Positions 35,024 to 47,140 are shown, numbered from the stretch's first letter. The stretch is 64,000 nucleotides of DNA from Xiphydria camelus (GCA_963678675.1 OY783198.1:5337001-5401000), one strand, 5' to 3'. Made by a program: numbers and translations. The notes: generated by a model not told the origin, from the sequence alone.

Positions 35024-35218
35024 CACTGAGAAAAAAAAAGGATTACAAATTATTCTGTTAGAAGGACAATCTGAGTACGAAAGGTAAAATAGATCAAAAA
35101 TTGTCCTTTCAGGGTTTAAAATTCAACCTTCTTTAGGATAATTTTTGATCTATTTTACCTTTCGTACTCAGATTATCCTTCTAAAACGGAATAATTTTTA
35201 ATCTTTTTTCTCTCAGTG
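35024..35218. mobile_element. Family A foldback (A7)
   Basis: CACTGAGAAAAAAAAAGGAT ... CTTTTTTCTCTCAGTG, complete. Confidence 0.93.
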
Positions 35219-35239
35219 CACGTTACGGATGCGTATCTG

Positions 35240-35850
35240 CACGGTTTACAAAAATTCCGATGTTTTCGCAAAAATAAGAGTTTCAAAAACCGGTCTCTTG
35301 GCCATCCTGTCCGACGTTAATATGGTTTCGCGCGGATTCCGAAAACTACGGATTTTTCGAGGAAACATCGAAATATTGATAATAATTTTCTCGTGGAAAA
35401 AATCGACGATCTCATATTTTTCTTGAGACGTCGATCCGATAACTGTGCTTTTCGTAATCAGGGCAAAAAAATACACAAACTTGGGTGGGTCGAGTGAAAT
35501 GTCAACGGGAATTTTTGCAATTTCTCGCAAAAATCAAACTCTCTGGAATCGCACTCGCGACCACCCCGTCTTGTGTATTTTTTTCACACTGATTTCGAAA
35601 ATAACAGATTTATTTAAAAAGTTTCAAAGAAAAATCAAGATATCGGTAATTTTATGGTAAGAAAATTAATTATCATGCGTAAAAAATTGTCAATATCTTA
35701 TGTTTCGGTCAACCGTGCTTTTCGTAATCAGCGTGAAGAAATACACAAGCCGGAGTGATCGAGCGATCGACTCCAAAGTTTTCGATTTTTGGCAAAATTT
35801 CAAGGGATTTCGAAAAAGTCGGAAACAAAAAAATGCAGGTATAGCTATCG
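35240..35850. repeat. Family E inverted-module array (E2)
   Basis: TTTTCGTAATCAGGGCAAAA and TTTTCACACTGATTTCGAAA modules in alternating orientation, as in E1, but more diverged. Confidence 0.75.
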
Positions 35851-36770
35851 CCGTTCCTCGTGAATAAATCCGAGGGTAAAATTGCCATCATTGCTCCCTC
35901 CCAGTTTACTTCTCCAGGGTCAACGTTACAACCGCGCGCGACACCCCTTCGCTCGATAAACTTTCCATTCGAAGCTTCGCTTTCTCTCTCTCTCTCTCTC
36001 CCGTTCTCCGCGAAATCTCGCGCCCCTCCAATCCTCCCAACCCTCTCGCTAAGGGGCGAACGATGAGGCTATTCCCTCGTACTGCACGTACCGCCGCTCG
36101 AATCGTCTCGGTAAACGCGTCAACCCTTTCCGAAAAAGCACAACAAGCAGATTCACCGTACAATCTTTCGTCGAGCGCGCGCTTCTCGCGAGATCTGGGT
36201 ATGCACGGCCCGCGGGATCGTTATACGATCGGCGCGCGGTGCAGAGGCCCCACCTGGGGAGCTCGGATCTTCTTCTCTCGTCCGATTGGTCGACACGTGG
36301 CCCGCCATTGTTTCATTCACGCCTGTCCCTTCGTTTCTCGCTTTCCCATTCTCCCCCGTGTCTACCTGTCTCCCTCTCTCCCTCCCACCCTCTCTTAACC
36401 CTTCCACTCGCTCTACCGTTCTCTCCCCCCCTTCTCTCTCTCTCTCTCGCGCGTGTTTTCCAGTACTCGCCCCCCCTCTCTTTCTTTCCGCCCCTCCGCG
36501 ATCCCTCGTGGCGATTTTAACACCTCGGCTCGAATGGTCGCGGACGCTCCCTCGGTCCACTCGGTCAGTGACAACGGGTTACGGAGTCGCGCGGAGCGGA
36601 GGAGCAACGCGCGTCGCGCACGCCGGAGTCGCGTTGCACCAACACGCGTACGCACCGCCGGTATAGCGGCGGCTGGATGGAGATTTTATCGTCCTTTGTC
36701 TCCTTTAACAACCGACTCCGTTACCGGTGTCTGCGGGAGGTTCGAGAGAGGCGCGCACACCACCCTCACC

Positions 36771-36771
<1 letters not shown>
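35851..36771. other. GC/CT-rich spacer
   Basis: (TC)n patches at 35980-36000, 36365-36450. Frames on both strands are low-complexity shadows. Confidence 0.45.
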
Positions 36772-36807
<36 letters not shown>

Positions 36808-36812
36808 TCTCG
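36772..36812. repeat. (TC)n microsatellite
   Basis: About 18 TC units, one interruption. Confidence 0.9.
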
Positions 36813-36935
36813 CGGGCGAGTCTCCCTCCTCTCCTCGCCGGCCGTTTTATTTCGGAATCACTCGCGACCCGACGCGTCGACCTGTCGCGCGGGAGACGGA
36901 CGCGCGGACAACGCGGCGAAGATGGATTTTATTTC

Positions 36936-36936
<1 letters not shown>

Positions 36937-37004
<68 letters not shown>
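36937..37004. repeat. (AG)n microsatellite
   Basis: About 34 uninterrupted AG units; inverse complement of the (TC)n tract 125 bases upstream. Confidence 0.95.
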
Positions 37005-37007
<3 letters not shown>

Positions 37008-37188
37008 CGTCGATCAAACCTTTTTTCTTTTCGATGGGAAATTCTATCATGATTTTTCTGCAATACGATAATGTAATATCAACCTGATCTGCTTTTAAAT
37101 TTTGCGCATTTTCTTCGGTATCGTGACAACGAATTCGATTTAACGATTCCAAAGGGGAATATTTAATTTTCCTTCGAGTGGATATTTA

Positions 37189-37415
37189 CACTGGAAAGAA
37201 AGTCGTATTTTTTAATATAGATATCTTACAATAAAGCTTTCTTCCCATACGTAATCATGAAATTTAATATATCCCGGAATTATGAAAATTAATGTATTGC
37301 TTTATAAAATTGCCTTTATAAATTTCACAACGGAGTGTATTAATTTTCATAATCACGTATTGGATAAAAACTTTAGACACAATTATATTAGATCTAATAC
37401 AAATTGTTTACAGTG
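37189..37415. mobile_element. Family C MITE (C3), TA duplication
   Basis: TA-CACTGGAAAGAAAGTCGT ... CAAATTGTTTACAGTG-TA; centre TTATAAAATTGCCTTTATAA. Confidence 0.9.
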
Positions 37416-37909
37416 TATAACAAGTCTCGCTCCTTCTCAATCTTCCCCCTCCATTCCCTCCCTCGAAACAGGTAAGTGCCGCCCGAAAGAGCGAAGGAGT
37501 CGGCCAGTGTACAGTGACAAAGCGACCGCGGGCCAATTTACTTTCCATTCTATCCGCGCCGGAGCGTTCGATCCATTGTCGACGGGCCGAAAGACGTATC
37601 GCTTCCTCAATCTCTACGGAAAATTGAAAATTACCCCGGACACCTGACAGACTGCCCGTATAACCACGTTTCGGCGTGGGTGAAGTCCGGCCTCGCGCGA
37701 CCGGGACGAGGAAAAAAAAAGGGTCGCGATAACGAAAGTACGCGGACACTGAAAAATCGTCCGATCGGATTCGATATGTACCTACATAATGAAGGACTCA
37801 CGGCACGACTTTTCCGCGTTAATCAAAGCTCTCCTCTCGCGGATGATCGTCGATACCCATCATCGCGCGCGTAGGTATACACCTCCATCGCCAAGGCGCT
37901 CGATTCTCC
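37416..37909. other. Spacer
   Basis: No supported gene. Confidence 0.4.
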
Positions 37910-38905
37910 AACTTAAAAGCGTTCAGAATCCTTTAAGATTTCCTCAATAAGAGAGTGCATGATTTTTGGAATCAGCGTTTAAGATTTTGACAAAAATCGA
38001 AATCTCTGGAATCGAACTCTCGACCATCCTATCTTGTGTATTTTTTCACGCTGATTACGAAAATCATCAATATATTGAGGAAATCGCAAAGGAACACCGA
38101 GATATTTATGATTCTTTTATGAAAAAATAATTTTTCCGAACATAAAATCGCCGATATCTCACATTTCCTTTGAGATATGAACCTGATAACCATGATTTTC
38201 GGAATCAGCGTGAAAAAATACACCGGATAGGGTGGTCGAGAGATCCATTTCAGAGATTTCAATTTTTGCGAAAAATTGAAAAAATCTAAGGCATACCCCT
38301 TAGATTTTGACAAAAATCGAAATCTCTGGAAACGAACTCTCGACCATGATATCTTATGTATTTTTTCGCGCTGATTACGAAAATTATAGATATATTGACG
38401 AGATCTCAAGGGAACACCGAGATATCGACGATTTCTGACAGAAAAATAATTTTTTTATACACAAAATCAGCGTTATTTTATATTTCCTTTAAGATTTCGA
38501 CCTAATAACTGTGGTTTTCGGAATCAGCGTAAAAAAATACATAAGATAGGGTGATCCAGAATTCGATTCCAGAGATTTCGATTTTTGCGAAAAATCTAAG
38601 GCATACCCCTTAGATTTTTCGCAAAAATCGAAATCTCTGGAATCGAATTCTCGACCATCCTATCTTATGTATTTTTTCGCGCTGATTACGAAAATTACAG
38701 ATATATTGAGGATATCTGAAAGGAAGACCGAAATATCGACGATTTTCCGTGAAAAAAGTAATTTTATGGTACATTAAATCACCGATATCTTATATTTCCT
38801 TTGAGATATCGTCAGTATATCTACCATTTTCGGAATCAGCGTGAAAAAATACATCGGATAGAGTGGTCGAGAAATCGATTTCAGAGATTTCAATTTTCAC
38901 GATTT
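37910..38905. repeat. Family E inverted-module array (E3)
   Basis: Longest copy: about six modules with CGCTGATTACGAAAATTA or its inverse and TATCTTATGTATTTTTTCGC. Two modules meet head to head at CTAAGGCATACCCCTTAG (38285 and 38597). Confidence 0.85.
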
Positions 38906-39045
38906 CAATGTCAATCTTAAAAATTACTATATTTCCTTACGAAATTGCCTTCATAAATGTCATAACGGAGCATATTAATTTTCATCATCACGTATCGAAT
39001 AAGAGCTTTACACACAATTACATGAAACTTAACAGAAATTTCTTT
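38906..39045. mobile_element. Family C fragment (C4)
   Basis: Right part only: TACGAAATTGCCTTCATAAA ... ATCACGTATCGAATAAGAGC, abutting E3. Confidence 0.78.
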
Positions 39046-40644
39046 GCGATGATCTCTCGGAAAATCCGCGCGAGAAAGAGGAGCGGCGAAGGAGAAGGTG
39101 ACGGAGGTCGGCCGGGAAAGAAAAACAGATCGTTGGCGGAATCTAAACAATGACCGGGCGGAGAGAGAGGATATTCTTCTTTCGCGGAAGAAGTGGAAGA
39201 GGCTGCAGCGCGGGGAGAATAAAGAAATCCTTGTAATCCGGGAAAGCTGAGCCGGCGAGAGCGAGAGAGAGAGACCATGAAAAGGAAAGAGTAGCGCAAC
39301 ACGAGAAAAAGAAGAGAAGCGAGAGGGGGATCCTCTCGCGGCCGAGGTCCCGCTTCTTTCCCTATAGTCTGAGAACAAACAGCGAAGTCAAGCCGAACCA
39401 CTCGAGCGTTCAGCGCGGACACAAAGGACCAACAATGCGGGACGATACACAGCTGGCTTGTAAAACACAGAGATGCCGTGAAGATAGAGCCACGCTACCG
39501 CGTACCCGGGGTGGTCCGCCACGAAAATATATTGGCCTCGGAGAACACGCGTTTTCGCTGCTTTCCCGACCTCGTCGCGCCGTCGGCTCCCTTCTTTTTC
39601 CCGTCGTTCTCTCGGAGGCGAACGCGGGAGTTTCGCGATCGACCCAACGTCCGAGAGAGTGTCGCGCTTTTATGTGAATTCCTTATCTTCGATTTCCCTC
39701 GCAGAGATAATCCGCGCGAACGATAAAATCTATGATCAACGCGAATGGAAAGTAGGTAATCGTAGCGATGAAGAAACTCGACCATTTAACGGCAAAAGAA
39801 ATTCCATCGAAGCTCCAAATCGGCTCCGAAGGGATTTCTCGCAATTTTCCCAGAAGCCGATCGTCGCGCGCGAAATAAGGCACAGCCCGATCGATGTTCT
39901 ACGAATCGTTAAGTAGGTAGGTAGGTAAGTAGGTAGGTATACGCGATCCCAGTCGCGTCGACGAGGAGGAGGCGAGAGACGCCTGTAATCCGAGTTAAAA
40001 ATGTCGGCGGAAAAGAGATCCGACTCGACGCTCTCCGGAGCTCGAGAGGCAGATTCGAAAAGGAGTTTTTCGAGAGAGAGAGAAAGAGAGAGTCCGCGCG
40101 CCGCCCGACGAACCGGCTAATCCGCGTTCAACGAGGAGGACACGGCCGGGCGAACCCGTAATCCCGACGCGAACGGATAAGCCTTAATCTTCTTAGGAAG
40201 GTTATACGCTGTTTGCAGTGTTTGCACTGCCGCTGTCTCGCGCTCGCCATTCTTGCACGTTCGCCGAGAGAGTCGAGAAGCGCGACGCGGAGCCGGCGAA
40301 CGGGTTTAGAGCGCTGCGAGGGGAAGGCACCTGGAGAATCGGCGTCGTTCGCGCGCGGTGAGAACGCGAAAGAAAAGCGACGATTACATTGGGACGCGTA
40401 AACAAATTTGCAGTTAATTTGATACAATCGTATGTAAAGCTTTTATACCGTTAAAAGGATTTGTAAATTTACTGTACATTTTCTATATACAAAGGTATTA
40501 TAAGATTACAAGTCAAACGCAGTTTTTGCTGGAAAGGTGCTTCAATGTTGGTACATTTAGAAGTGGTTTTGTGGTAAATTTAAATCAAATTTCTAGCAAA
40601 TTGAAATAATTTTGATGGATAGACTTGTACGATAAAAACTTCAT
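39046..40644. other. Spacer with (GTAG)n
   Basis: AGTAGGTAGGTAGGTAAGTA run at 39911-39938 and a short (GA)n at 40071-40090. No supported gene. Confidence 0.45.
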
Positions 40645-40868
40645 AAAAGTAACATGAAGTTTAACGCAAAAACTTTTCACGCGCGCATCCGATGAGTGAT
40701 TATGAAAATCAATACACACCCCGTTGTGAAATTTCTAAGTGCAATTTCATAAGGAAATATAATCATTTTCGTAATTACGGAAAATGTGTTAATTTTCAAA
40801 ATCACGTAGCTATTTGAATAAAGCTGTATAAATAAAAGTATATTTGAAATACACATTTTTGTACAGTG
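40645..40868. mobile_element. Family C MITE (C5), left end decayed
   Basis: GATGAGTGATTATGAAAATC ... CACATTTTTGTACAGTG; centre AGTGCAATTTCATAAGGAAA. Confidence 0.83.
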
Positions 40869-41611
40869 CGTAATATAAACGTAATGAATTGACATTTCGC
40901 CGCGAATCGATCATCCGAATCGATCGAGCGGTTACGGGGGAAGGGCGAGCGACGTTCCTCGTTCGATATTCGCCACTATATACGTCGAACCGCGACGTAC
41001 ATTCCGAAGAGCGACGAGACGAGAGCACGCGCGGAGAAGCAGGGAGAGGAGCGAGGGATGAAGGTGCGCGATTCGAGACGATCCGAGGGAATGATCTACG
41101 GTCGCATTACGCCTCGTACCGCGGCGATTTAGGAGTCCCCGTTGCATAAATCACGCGCGGAACCCTCCCCCCTCCGCGCGGCCCCTCGACCGGGGAAATT
41201 TACGCGAGTAATTTCGGCGTAAAACTATGAAGGAGCGTCCATTCCTTCCGAGAACAAGCTCACCTGTCATCGGGGCGGACAATGGAAGAAACCGGGCGAG
41301 AGGAGAGACGGAGAGAGAAAGAGAGAGAGAGAGAGAGCTCTGCGGTCCGAGTTTCTTCCTATCCTCTCGCGCGCGGGACTGTAATTTGGTCTTTCGGCCA
41401 CGGTGCCACGCCCACCAGCGCGCATCACTCACGAGGAAAACGGGAGAGATCCTCGTAGCGAGATAAGGGCTTGTCACTTTGTCGGTATACGCCGAATATG
41501 AGGAAGATAAGCGGTCGGAGAGGGCAGGCACGAAGTGGCACCTGGTGTCCGCGCGGGTCTACCTTTCTCTCTCTGTCCCGAGCTACGATAAATGATCAAT
41601 CAATTTATCTG
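40869..41611. other. GC-rich spacer
   Basis: (GA)n at 41312-41338. No supported gene. Confidence 0.45.
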
Positions 41612-41720
41612 CATTGTAAAAAAATTTGTATTAAATTTAATGCAATCGTGTGTAAAGTTTTTATCCAATACGTGGATTATATAGAAATTGTGAAATGTAT
41701 TGAGAAAATTTCGTAAAGAA
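41612..41720. mobile_element. Family C fragment (C6)
   Basis: GCATTGTAAAAAAATTTGTA ... TTTTTATCCAATACGTGGAT; cut after about 110 bases. Confidence 0.7.
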
Positions 41721-41865
41721 ATAATTTCTTGTTTGTGTGTGAGACATTGGGTTAAGCGATTTCGCGTTGTTTAAGAAATATCTCGAGGAGCTAAATTTTG
41801 TTTCTTAAAAAGTACAATTCTTGAAACCAACTCCTAAAAATCGAAGAAACAATTAATTGCAATCG

Positions 41866-42027
41866 CAGTGACATTTTTTGCGGTAAAAATATTTGGTATC
41901 CCTGACAGATTTTTTACCATTGCTGAACATATCTTTTGCCACTGCAGATAATATTGTTGTCACGATAACGAGAAATTCTCAGCGTAACCTAGTTTTGTTG
42001 AAATTGCGAAATCGTTTTTTCCGTGCC
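41866..42027. mobile_element. Family G repeat (G3)
   Basis: GTGACATTTTTTGCGGTAAA ... CAGATAATATTGTTGTCACG ... CGTAACCTAGTTTTGTTG, closest to G2. Confidence 0.7.
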
Positions 42028-42770
42028 TGCGGATACCTTGTAGCAATATCCGGAACCCCTTGCGCGTGCCTCTTTTATTGTAATAAATACGGTAAAATTG
42101 ACCACTATCGGTATTTCCGTACAAAGCGGAACCGAAGGAGAACCGCTCGAATAAATATATAAAATATAAAGCGTATCGCCGGGGCCCGCAGGGCGTTCGT
42201 TCGTCCGGTTACACCCGCGCGCGCGCGCGCGCGTTTCGAAGCTCTCGGGCCGCGCGGCGCACGCAGACAACTGTCGTGACAGGGAAGCTTGACGTTTTTG
42301 ACGCACGGCGCATTCGTAGCGGGGTATCAACCTGTCGGGAGATGTTGCTCGGGTGTGAGATCCGCGCCGTGGAGGAGGTGGAGGCGGAAAGCGAGGGAAG
42401 GGGGTTGGGTATACATACACCGCGCATGATATACCTGGTGACCCTCTTCAAAATACGCACCACCACCACCACCACGCCTAGTTAGCCGCCATTGTATACC
42501 CGGAACTTTATGAACTGGAAACGAATATGCTCGCGAGCGTGACAACTTGATCGTTACCCCGACTGCGGGATACGTGCGGGCCTTTTTTCTTTACGAGTGC
42601 TCCGAATACACGCCTCGACATTATATGTACACTCTCGGGGAAACGATCATCGCGTCGAGCTGCATTATCGACCCGCGGTACGTTCGCCGAATTAAACTCG
42701 GTAAGCGAGTTCTCCGAGACCCTCAATCGATAGGAATAATCATCGCGTCGTACGCCACCGACGAACTCTG
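42028..42770. other. Spacer with (CG)n and (CCA)n
   Basis: (CG)n at 42217-42232 and CACCACCACCACCACCAC at 42459-42476. No supported gene. Confidence 0.45.
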
Positions 42771-42841
42771 TACCTCAGAGCCAGACTATGTTAAGTCCAA
42801 TGGAATGTAAGTGGACTTAACATAGTCTGTGGCTCTGAGGT
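42771..42841. other. Short near-perfect hairpin
   Basis: TACCTCAGAGCC and GACTATGTTAAGTCCA pair with TGGACTTAACATAGTC and GGCTCTGAGGTA around the 12-base loop ATGGAATGTAAG. One small bulge. pre-miRNA-like size, but it abuts repeat H2. Confidence 0.6.
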
Positions 42842-42844
42842 ATC

Positions 42845-43280
42845 TACAGAATTATATTCGGAGAAAAGTTTGTAGTGACCACTCTCACAATCCATGTGGT
42901 GAGATTGAGTTATTGCGGCACACGACGTTCGGTATAATAAATATGTCGATATTTATAATGAACTGTAAAAAAATTTCTATTAATTTTAATAGAAAAATTT
43001 ATATACAACTTTTATGTCCAATACATGATTATGAGAATTAATATACTCAGTTACGAAATTTATAAGAGAAATTTTACAAGGAAATATATTAATTTTCATA
43101 ATTATGGTGTATATTATTTTCAATCACATATTGGAAAAAAGCTTTGGACGAATATATATTTCGAATACTAATTTTTTTTACACTGTACTCTGAACGTCAT
43201 ATGCCGCTCACCTAATTCAATCTCACCTGATAGATCATGAGCATATAGCCACCACAAACTTTTCTCCATGTAGGTACGTC
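42845..43280. mobile_element. Family H foldback split by a C element (H2)
   Basis: AGAAAAGTTTGTAGTGACCA ... AATATGTCGATATTTA before, and CTCTGAACGTCATATGCCGC ... CACCACAAACTTTTCTCC after the insertion at 42960-43186. Confidence 0.83.
42960..43186. mobile_element. Family C MITE nested in H2 (C7)
   Basis: AACTGTAAAAAAATTTCTAT ... ATTTTTTTTACACTGTA, with reversed family centre TTATAAGAGAAATTTTACAA. Confidence 0.83.
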
Positions 43281-45331
43281 CCCTGATCTAACCCTTGAGA
43301 AAAATATCTCGCTCAGAGTATCCCGAAGGAATTCTCCTCGTCGCTAAATAACTATACGGGTTTCCCCCGACGGTCCGCTTCGCTCGAGTCTCCTACGTAC
43401 GATTAAAAAACAAACCCCCCGTGCTGATCCAATCGCGTCGAGCGCTAAAAGTGCATGGAAAAATTCTATAAATATCCGCACAATCGACGCGTGTACGCAC
43501 GTCCATAAGCTCGCGTGAATATCCTCGAGTGTGTTATATCTACAAAGTCACGACGTGTCAGCGTGTGTACACACGCACGACGTGCCCATTACAGCGGCAC
43601 GAGCGGACTATACGATCCTAAGCAAATAATCGTTCGCGGTTCGAAGATTGAAGAGGGGGGGGGGGGGGGGTCGCCCCGTACGCGCGGCGCTCCCGTATTC
43701 CCCAAATCCCCTCCGCAAACGGATACTATGCCTGAACCGCTCGCGTACGCGCGGGACGTAGTACGACCGCGTCGTAAGGCGCCCTGACGCGCGCGACCTG
43801 CCCCGATGTCGACGCGGTCGATCCGCGGCAATATCTGGGCGCGTTAATGTCGAAACTATACGACGCGGGGCCGTGCGAAATGCGCGCGGTAATATACGAC
43901 GCGAAGGGGATCCCGGCCCCGGCTTTTTAATTAGATTATGAGTGATTGGTGGTCCCGCGTGGTCTCGGGTTTTATACATCGGACGTGGGATTGTTGCGCG
44001 GCGGAGGGGAGAGGGTTATTGGTTTTTATATGGCCGAGCGCGCGAGAAATCGGGGCGATCGCGAGGCGGAGAAGGGTTCGCACGCTCGCGAGGATTCGCG
44101 CGGAATGAGGATTCGAAATTTATAGGATCTATGAGAGCGTAACGAGGGATCGCGTGTCTTTGGATGAGATAAATAATCGTGGCCGGCGTTTCGGTTCGAT
44201 GCGTGCTTTTCGGGAGGAGAGAAGTCGATGGTAATCGCTGTCGTGTTTACGTTCCACGCTGTAGGTCGATTTCTTTAATGGGAATTGAGATAACGATCGT
44301 CGTATTTCTGTAGGTATGGAATCGTCATATTTCCGTACAGATCGAATCACCGAATATACTCGTCGGTTCTCGATAACTAGCTAGTCCCAAAAATAACAAT
44401 CATGTTTTCAATCGCTGCGTGTAGCATTTCCCATGTAATTACCTTCGTTAATCCGCCCGGAATTCCCTGTAAATTATATCCGTGTATATCGGCATTCTCC
44501 ACCCGATGAATTTACACCGAGAGAAAAGAATGGTATGTTCGATTAAATCTGCATTTTTTGACGCTTTGTCATTCATTCAGCGCACAGGAGGAGCAAAATC
44601 TCCGTTCGCCGAGAATCGTCCGCTGCAGCGACACGGAACGCGACGCGTCGCTATATACGATATCTCTCGAAATCGGCCGCGGTGTCGTTCCAGACGACTG
44701 GAAATAAAGAATGCGAGAGAGAGAGAGACTGGCGAGCCGGTGGTTTTCGACCGCCAGAGCGTGGCGACGCGGAGGGCGGAGCAGCCGAAGAGAGGACCCC
44801 GAGGGCACTCCGCCCACCGAGAACACGAACCTTGCGGCAGCGGTTCACGGAAAACGCGCGCGTTTTCCTCTCATACCGATACGAGTTTCGCGCGCGCCGC
44901 ACTCTCCTCAATTCGAGTCATCGCCCTGTCGACACATCCCTAGTACGTGCCTCGGGAACTAAGCGCGGCGTCGATTTGCGAAACGTCAAATAAGCGGAGC
45001 TCCGGCGTATCGCCTTCACGAGATTCTCTCCGATGTAAACAACGCGTCCGGTCGCGGATCCTCGGCTGCGTCGCCGGGGAAATCCGAAGAGGGATCGCTC
45101 GAACCGTCGCTCGCTCCCGTTATATCCTTGGAGACGCGATTTGTCGGCGTCGTGACTTGATCCGCGATCGCGATTTGATACAGACGCGAGCTCTCCACGC
45201 TCGGCTGGAGAAAACGCGTTGATTCGCCGGTTACGGCGCGGTGTACACGGAGCAGAGATTCTGTACATCGCGGAGTAAATCGGATACCGAGAGCGAACAA
45301 AAGTTTGGAGTAAATTAACGTTCTGTTATAC
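43281..45331. other. GC-rich spacer with a 16-G run
   Basis: Uninterrupted G at 43655-43670. Numerous frames of 65-150 codons overlap on both strands and show no domain. Confidence 0.45.
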
Positions 45332-45512
45332 TACCACACGCAAACGTTTATTTCATTCAAATAGATCTTTGTTTGATATGAAAAAAGTTCGTATTTCTTT
45401 GCTAGTAAATTTTCCAACTGATTCGTATTCGAGTAAATTTTTCTCCGAGCGTGTGTGGGACTATTCAAAAACATGTTTAACTGACTCGAGTACATTTTTG
45501 TTCTCAGTGCAC
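45332..45512. mobile_element. Mixed fragment of families O and B
   Basis: AACGTTTATTTCATTCAAAT resembles O; GGGACTATTCAAAAACATG ... GAGTACATTTTTGTTCTCAG resembles the right end of B. Confidence 0.55.
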
Positions 45513-45548
45513 GACCATCGAATCGTTCCCCATGCGTTAAAAGGCACC

Positions 45549-45778
45549 TACACCCTAAAAAATGTCTATTCTTGAGGCAATTTCGTATAAAGCTTTCTTC
45601 CAATACGCGCTTGTAATAATTAATACACTCCATAATTATGAAAATTAATATATTTCCTTGCGAAATTGCCTTTGTAAATTTCATAACGCGAGAAGTACCT
45701 ATATAACTTTCATAATCACGTATCGGATAAAAGCTTTACATACAACTACATTAAATGTAATAAAATTTTCTTTACCGC
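45549..45778. mobile_element. Family C MITE (C8), ends decayed
   Basis: CACCCTAAAAAATGTCTATT ... ATAAAATTTTCTTTACCGCG; centre TGCGAAATTGCCTTTGTAAA. Confidence 0.83.
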
Positions 45779-46647
45779 GTAAGAAAAGAGAATTCGTGAA
45801 AATCCCATTTATACAGTCGAAACTCTCTTATCGCGCGCCCGTTTATTTTAACCCCCCCCCCCCCCCGCGTGCTTATTTACCCGCTATTAGACACCCCTTT
45901 GCAAACCCGAACGATAAACGCGCGACACACCTGCAAACACATCCCCGATGTATCCTTCGCCCGCGTTATACAGCTGAACGCGCCGCGGAGCCTTGGAAGC
46001 CGCGCGCGCGCGCGCGCGCCATTCGCGAGCAGCTTCGTCACATAATTAATCATTGACACGTACGCGAAGCGGCCCTAAATAATTCATCGGAAGCGGGGAG
46101 GATCGGAGATCAGTTGGGATCAGATGCAAATCAGATTCATTAGCGTTAAGCCGGGCGGCGCGGCGAGGGGAGGTGCGCGCGGAACGAAGGACGGGAAAAG
46201 TATAGGGGACCTCCGCCGGGGCACGGCGAGATATCTCGTCCCCTCGGCGTAAACAGAGGCGGGGGTGTGTCAACGTCGGCGGAGTTCGCAGGGGTTGTTA
46301 TTGCGCGGTTACGCCGTCCCCGACGCGCGGTATATCCCCGCGTCATCGTCATGTGTGGGTGTACGGTGGTACACACGCGTGCGAGCGGCGCGCGGTACTC
46401 CCGTCGTTGACTTTTGTCCCGCGCGGCGTCGCGGCGTCCCGTGGGCGCGCGTGGCGGCGCACGGCTGTAAATGAACTCGAATGAATTAATGAAACGCGGT
46501 TCTGTGTTTGATTACCGACGCGGTGCCGAACCCTTGTCGCGCGCGATGAGACCGTTGTGCGTCGACGCGCGAGTAGAGTGGGACTGAAGACGAGTCTCAT
46601 TGGTGATCGATTACGCGAGCGTAAATCTCGACTGTCTTTCCACCTGC
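45779..46647. other. GC-rich spacer with a 15-C run
   Basis: Uninterrupted C at 45852-45866 and (CG)n at 46001-46018. No supported gene. Confidence 0.45.
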
Positions 46648-46804
46648 ACTGAGAGAAAAATTGTACCTAGTAGGTAGATTTGACCAAGTCGACGATTACG
46701 GGAAGGGGAATGCAGATCTAGTTACTCGGACGGATAATTGATTCGAATGGACTGCAATAGCCTGCTTCCTCCAAATAATCGTTAGACGTTATTACCAGAT
46801 TTAT
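46648..46804. other. Fragment with a CACTGAGAGAAAAATTG start
   Basis: CACTGAGAGAAAAATTGTAC resembles the B/F type end; the rest matches nothing else here. Confidence 0.4.
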
Positions 46805-47031
46805 ACCATGTGAGAGACTATAAACTTATGCTCGCCAGTAAAGAAACTTCAATCATTATTATCGCATTACCAATGAATGTTTGCGGCCTAACTATATCGA
46901 TATAACACTTTATTGTAGATTAAAACGTAATCTTCAAAAAATTATTACACAAATATGAGCTCGTATAGGTGATGAGATAATAGTGATTGAAATTTCTTTC
47001 CTGGCGAGTAAGCTTAGCCTCACATGGTACT
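46805..47031. mobile_element. Family I foldback (I3)
   Basis: ATACCATGTGAGAGACTATA and AGAAACTTCAATCATTATTA pair with TAATAGTGATTGAAATTTCT and AGCTTAGCCTCACATGGTA. Confidence 0.85.
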
Positions 47032-47140
47032 TATGGTAAATATCGACATATTTATGGCACCGAACGTCGCATATGCCGCAATAATTCAATCTTACCACAT
47101 AGATCGTGGGAGCGGTTACCACAAACTTTTCTCCATGTAT
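47032..47140. mobile_element. Family H fragment, right arm (H3)
   Basis: AATATCGACATATTTATGGC ... CGCAATAATTCAATCTTACC ... ACCACAAACTTTTCTCCATG. It joins I3 directly. Confidence 0.78.

Noticed and set aside
36677..37152. Frames with long Ser-Leu or Arg-Glu alternation
   Set aside because: They translate the (TC)n and (AG)n microsatellites.
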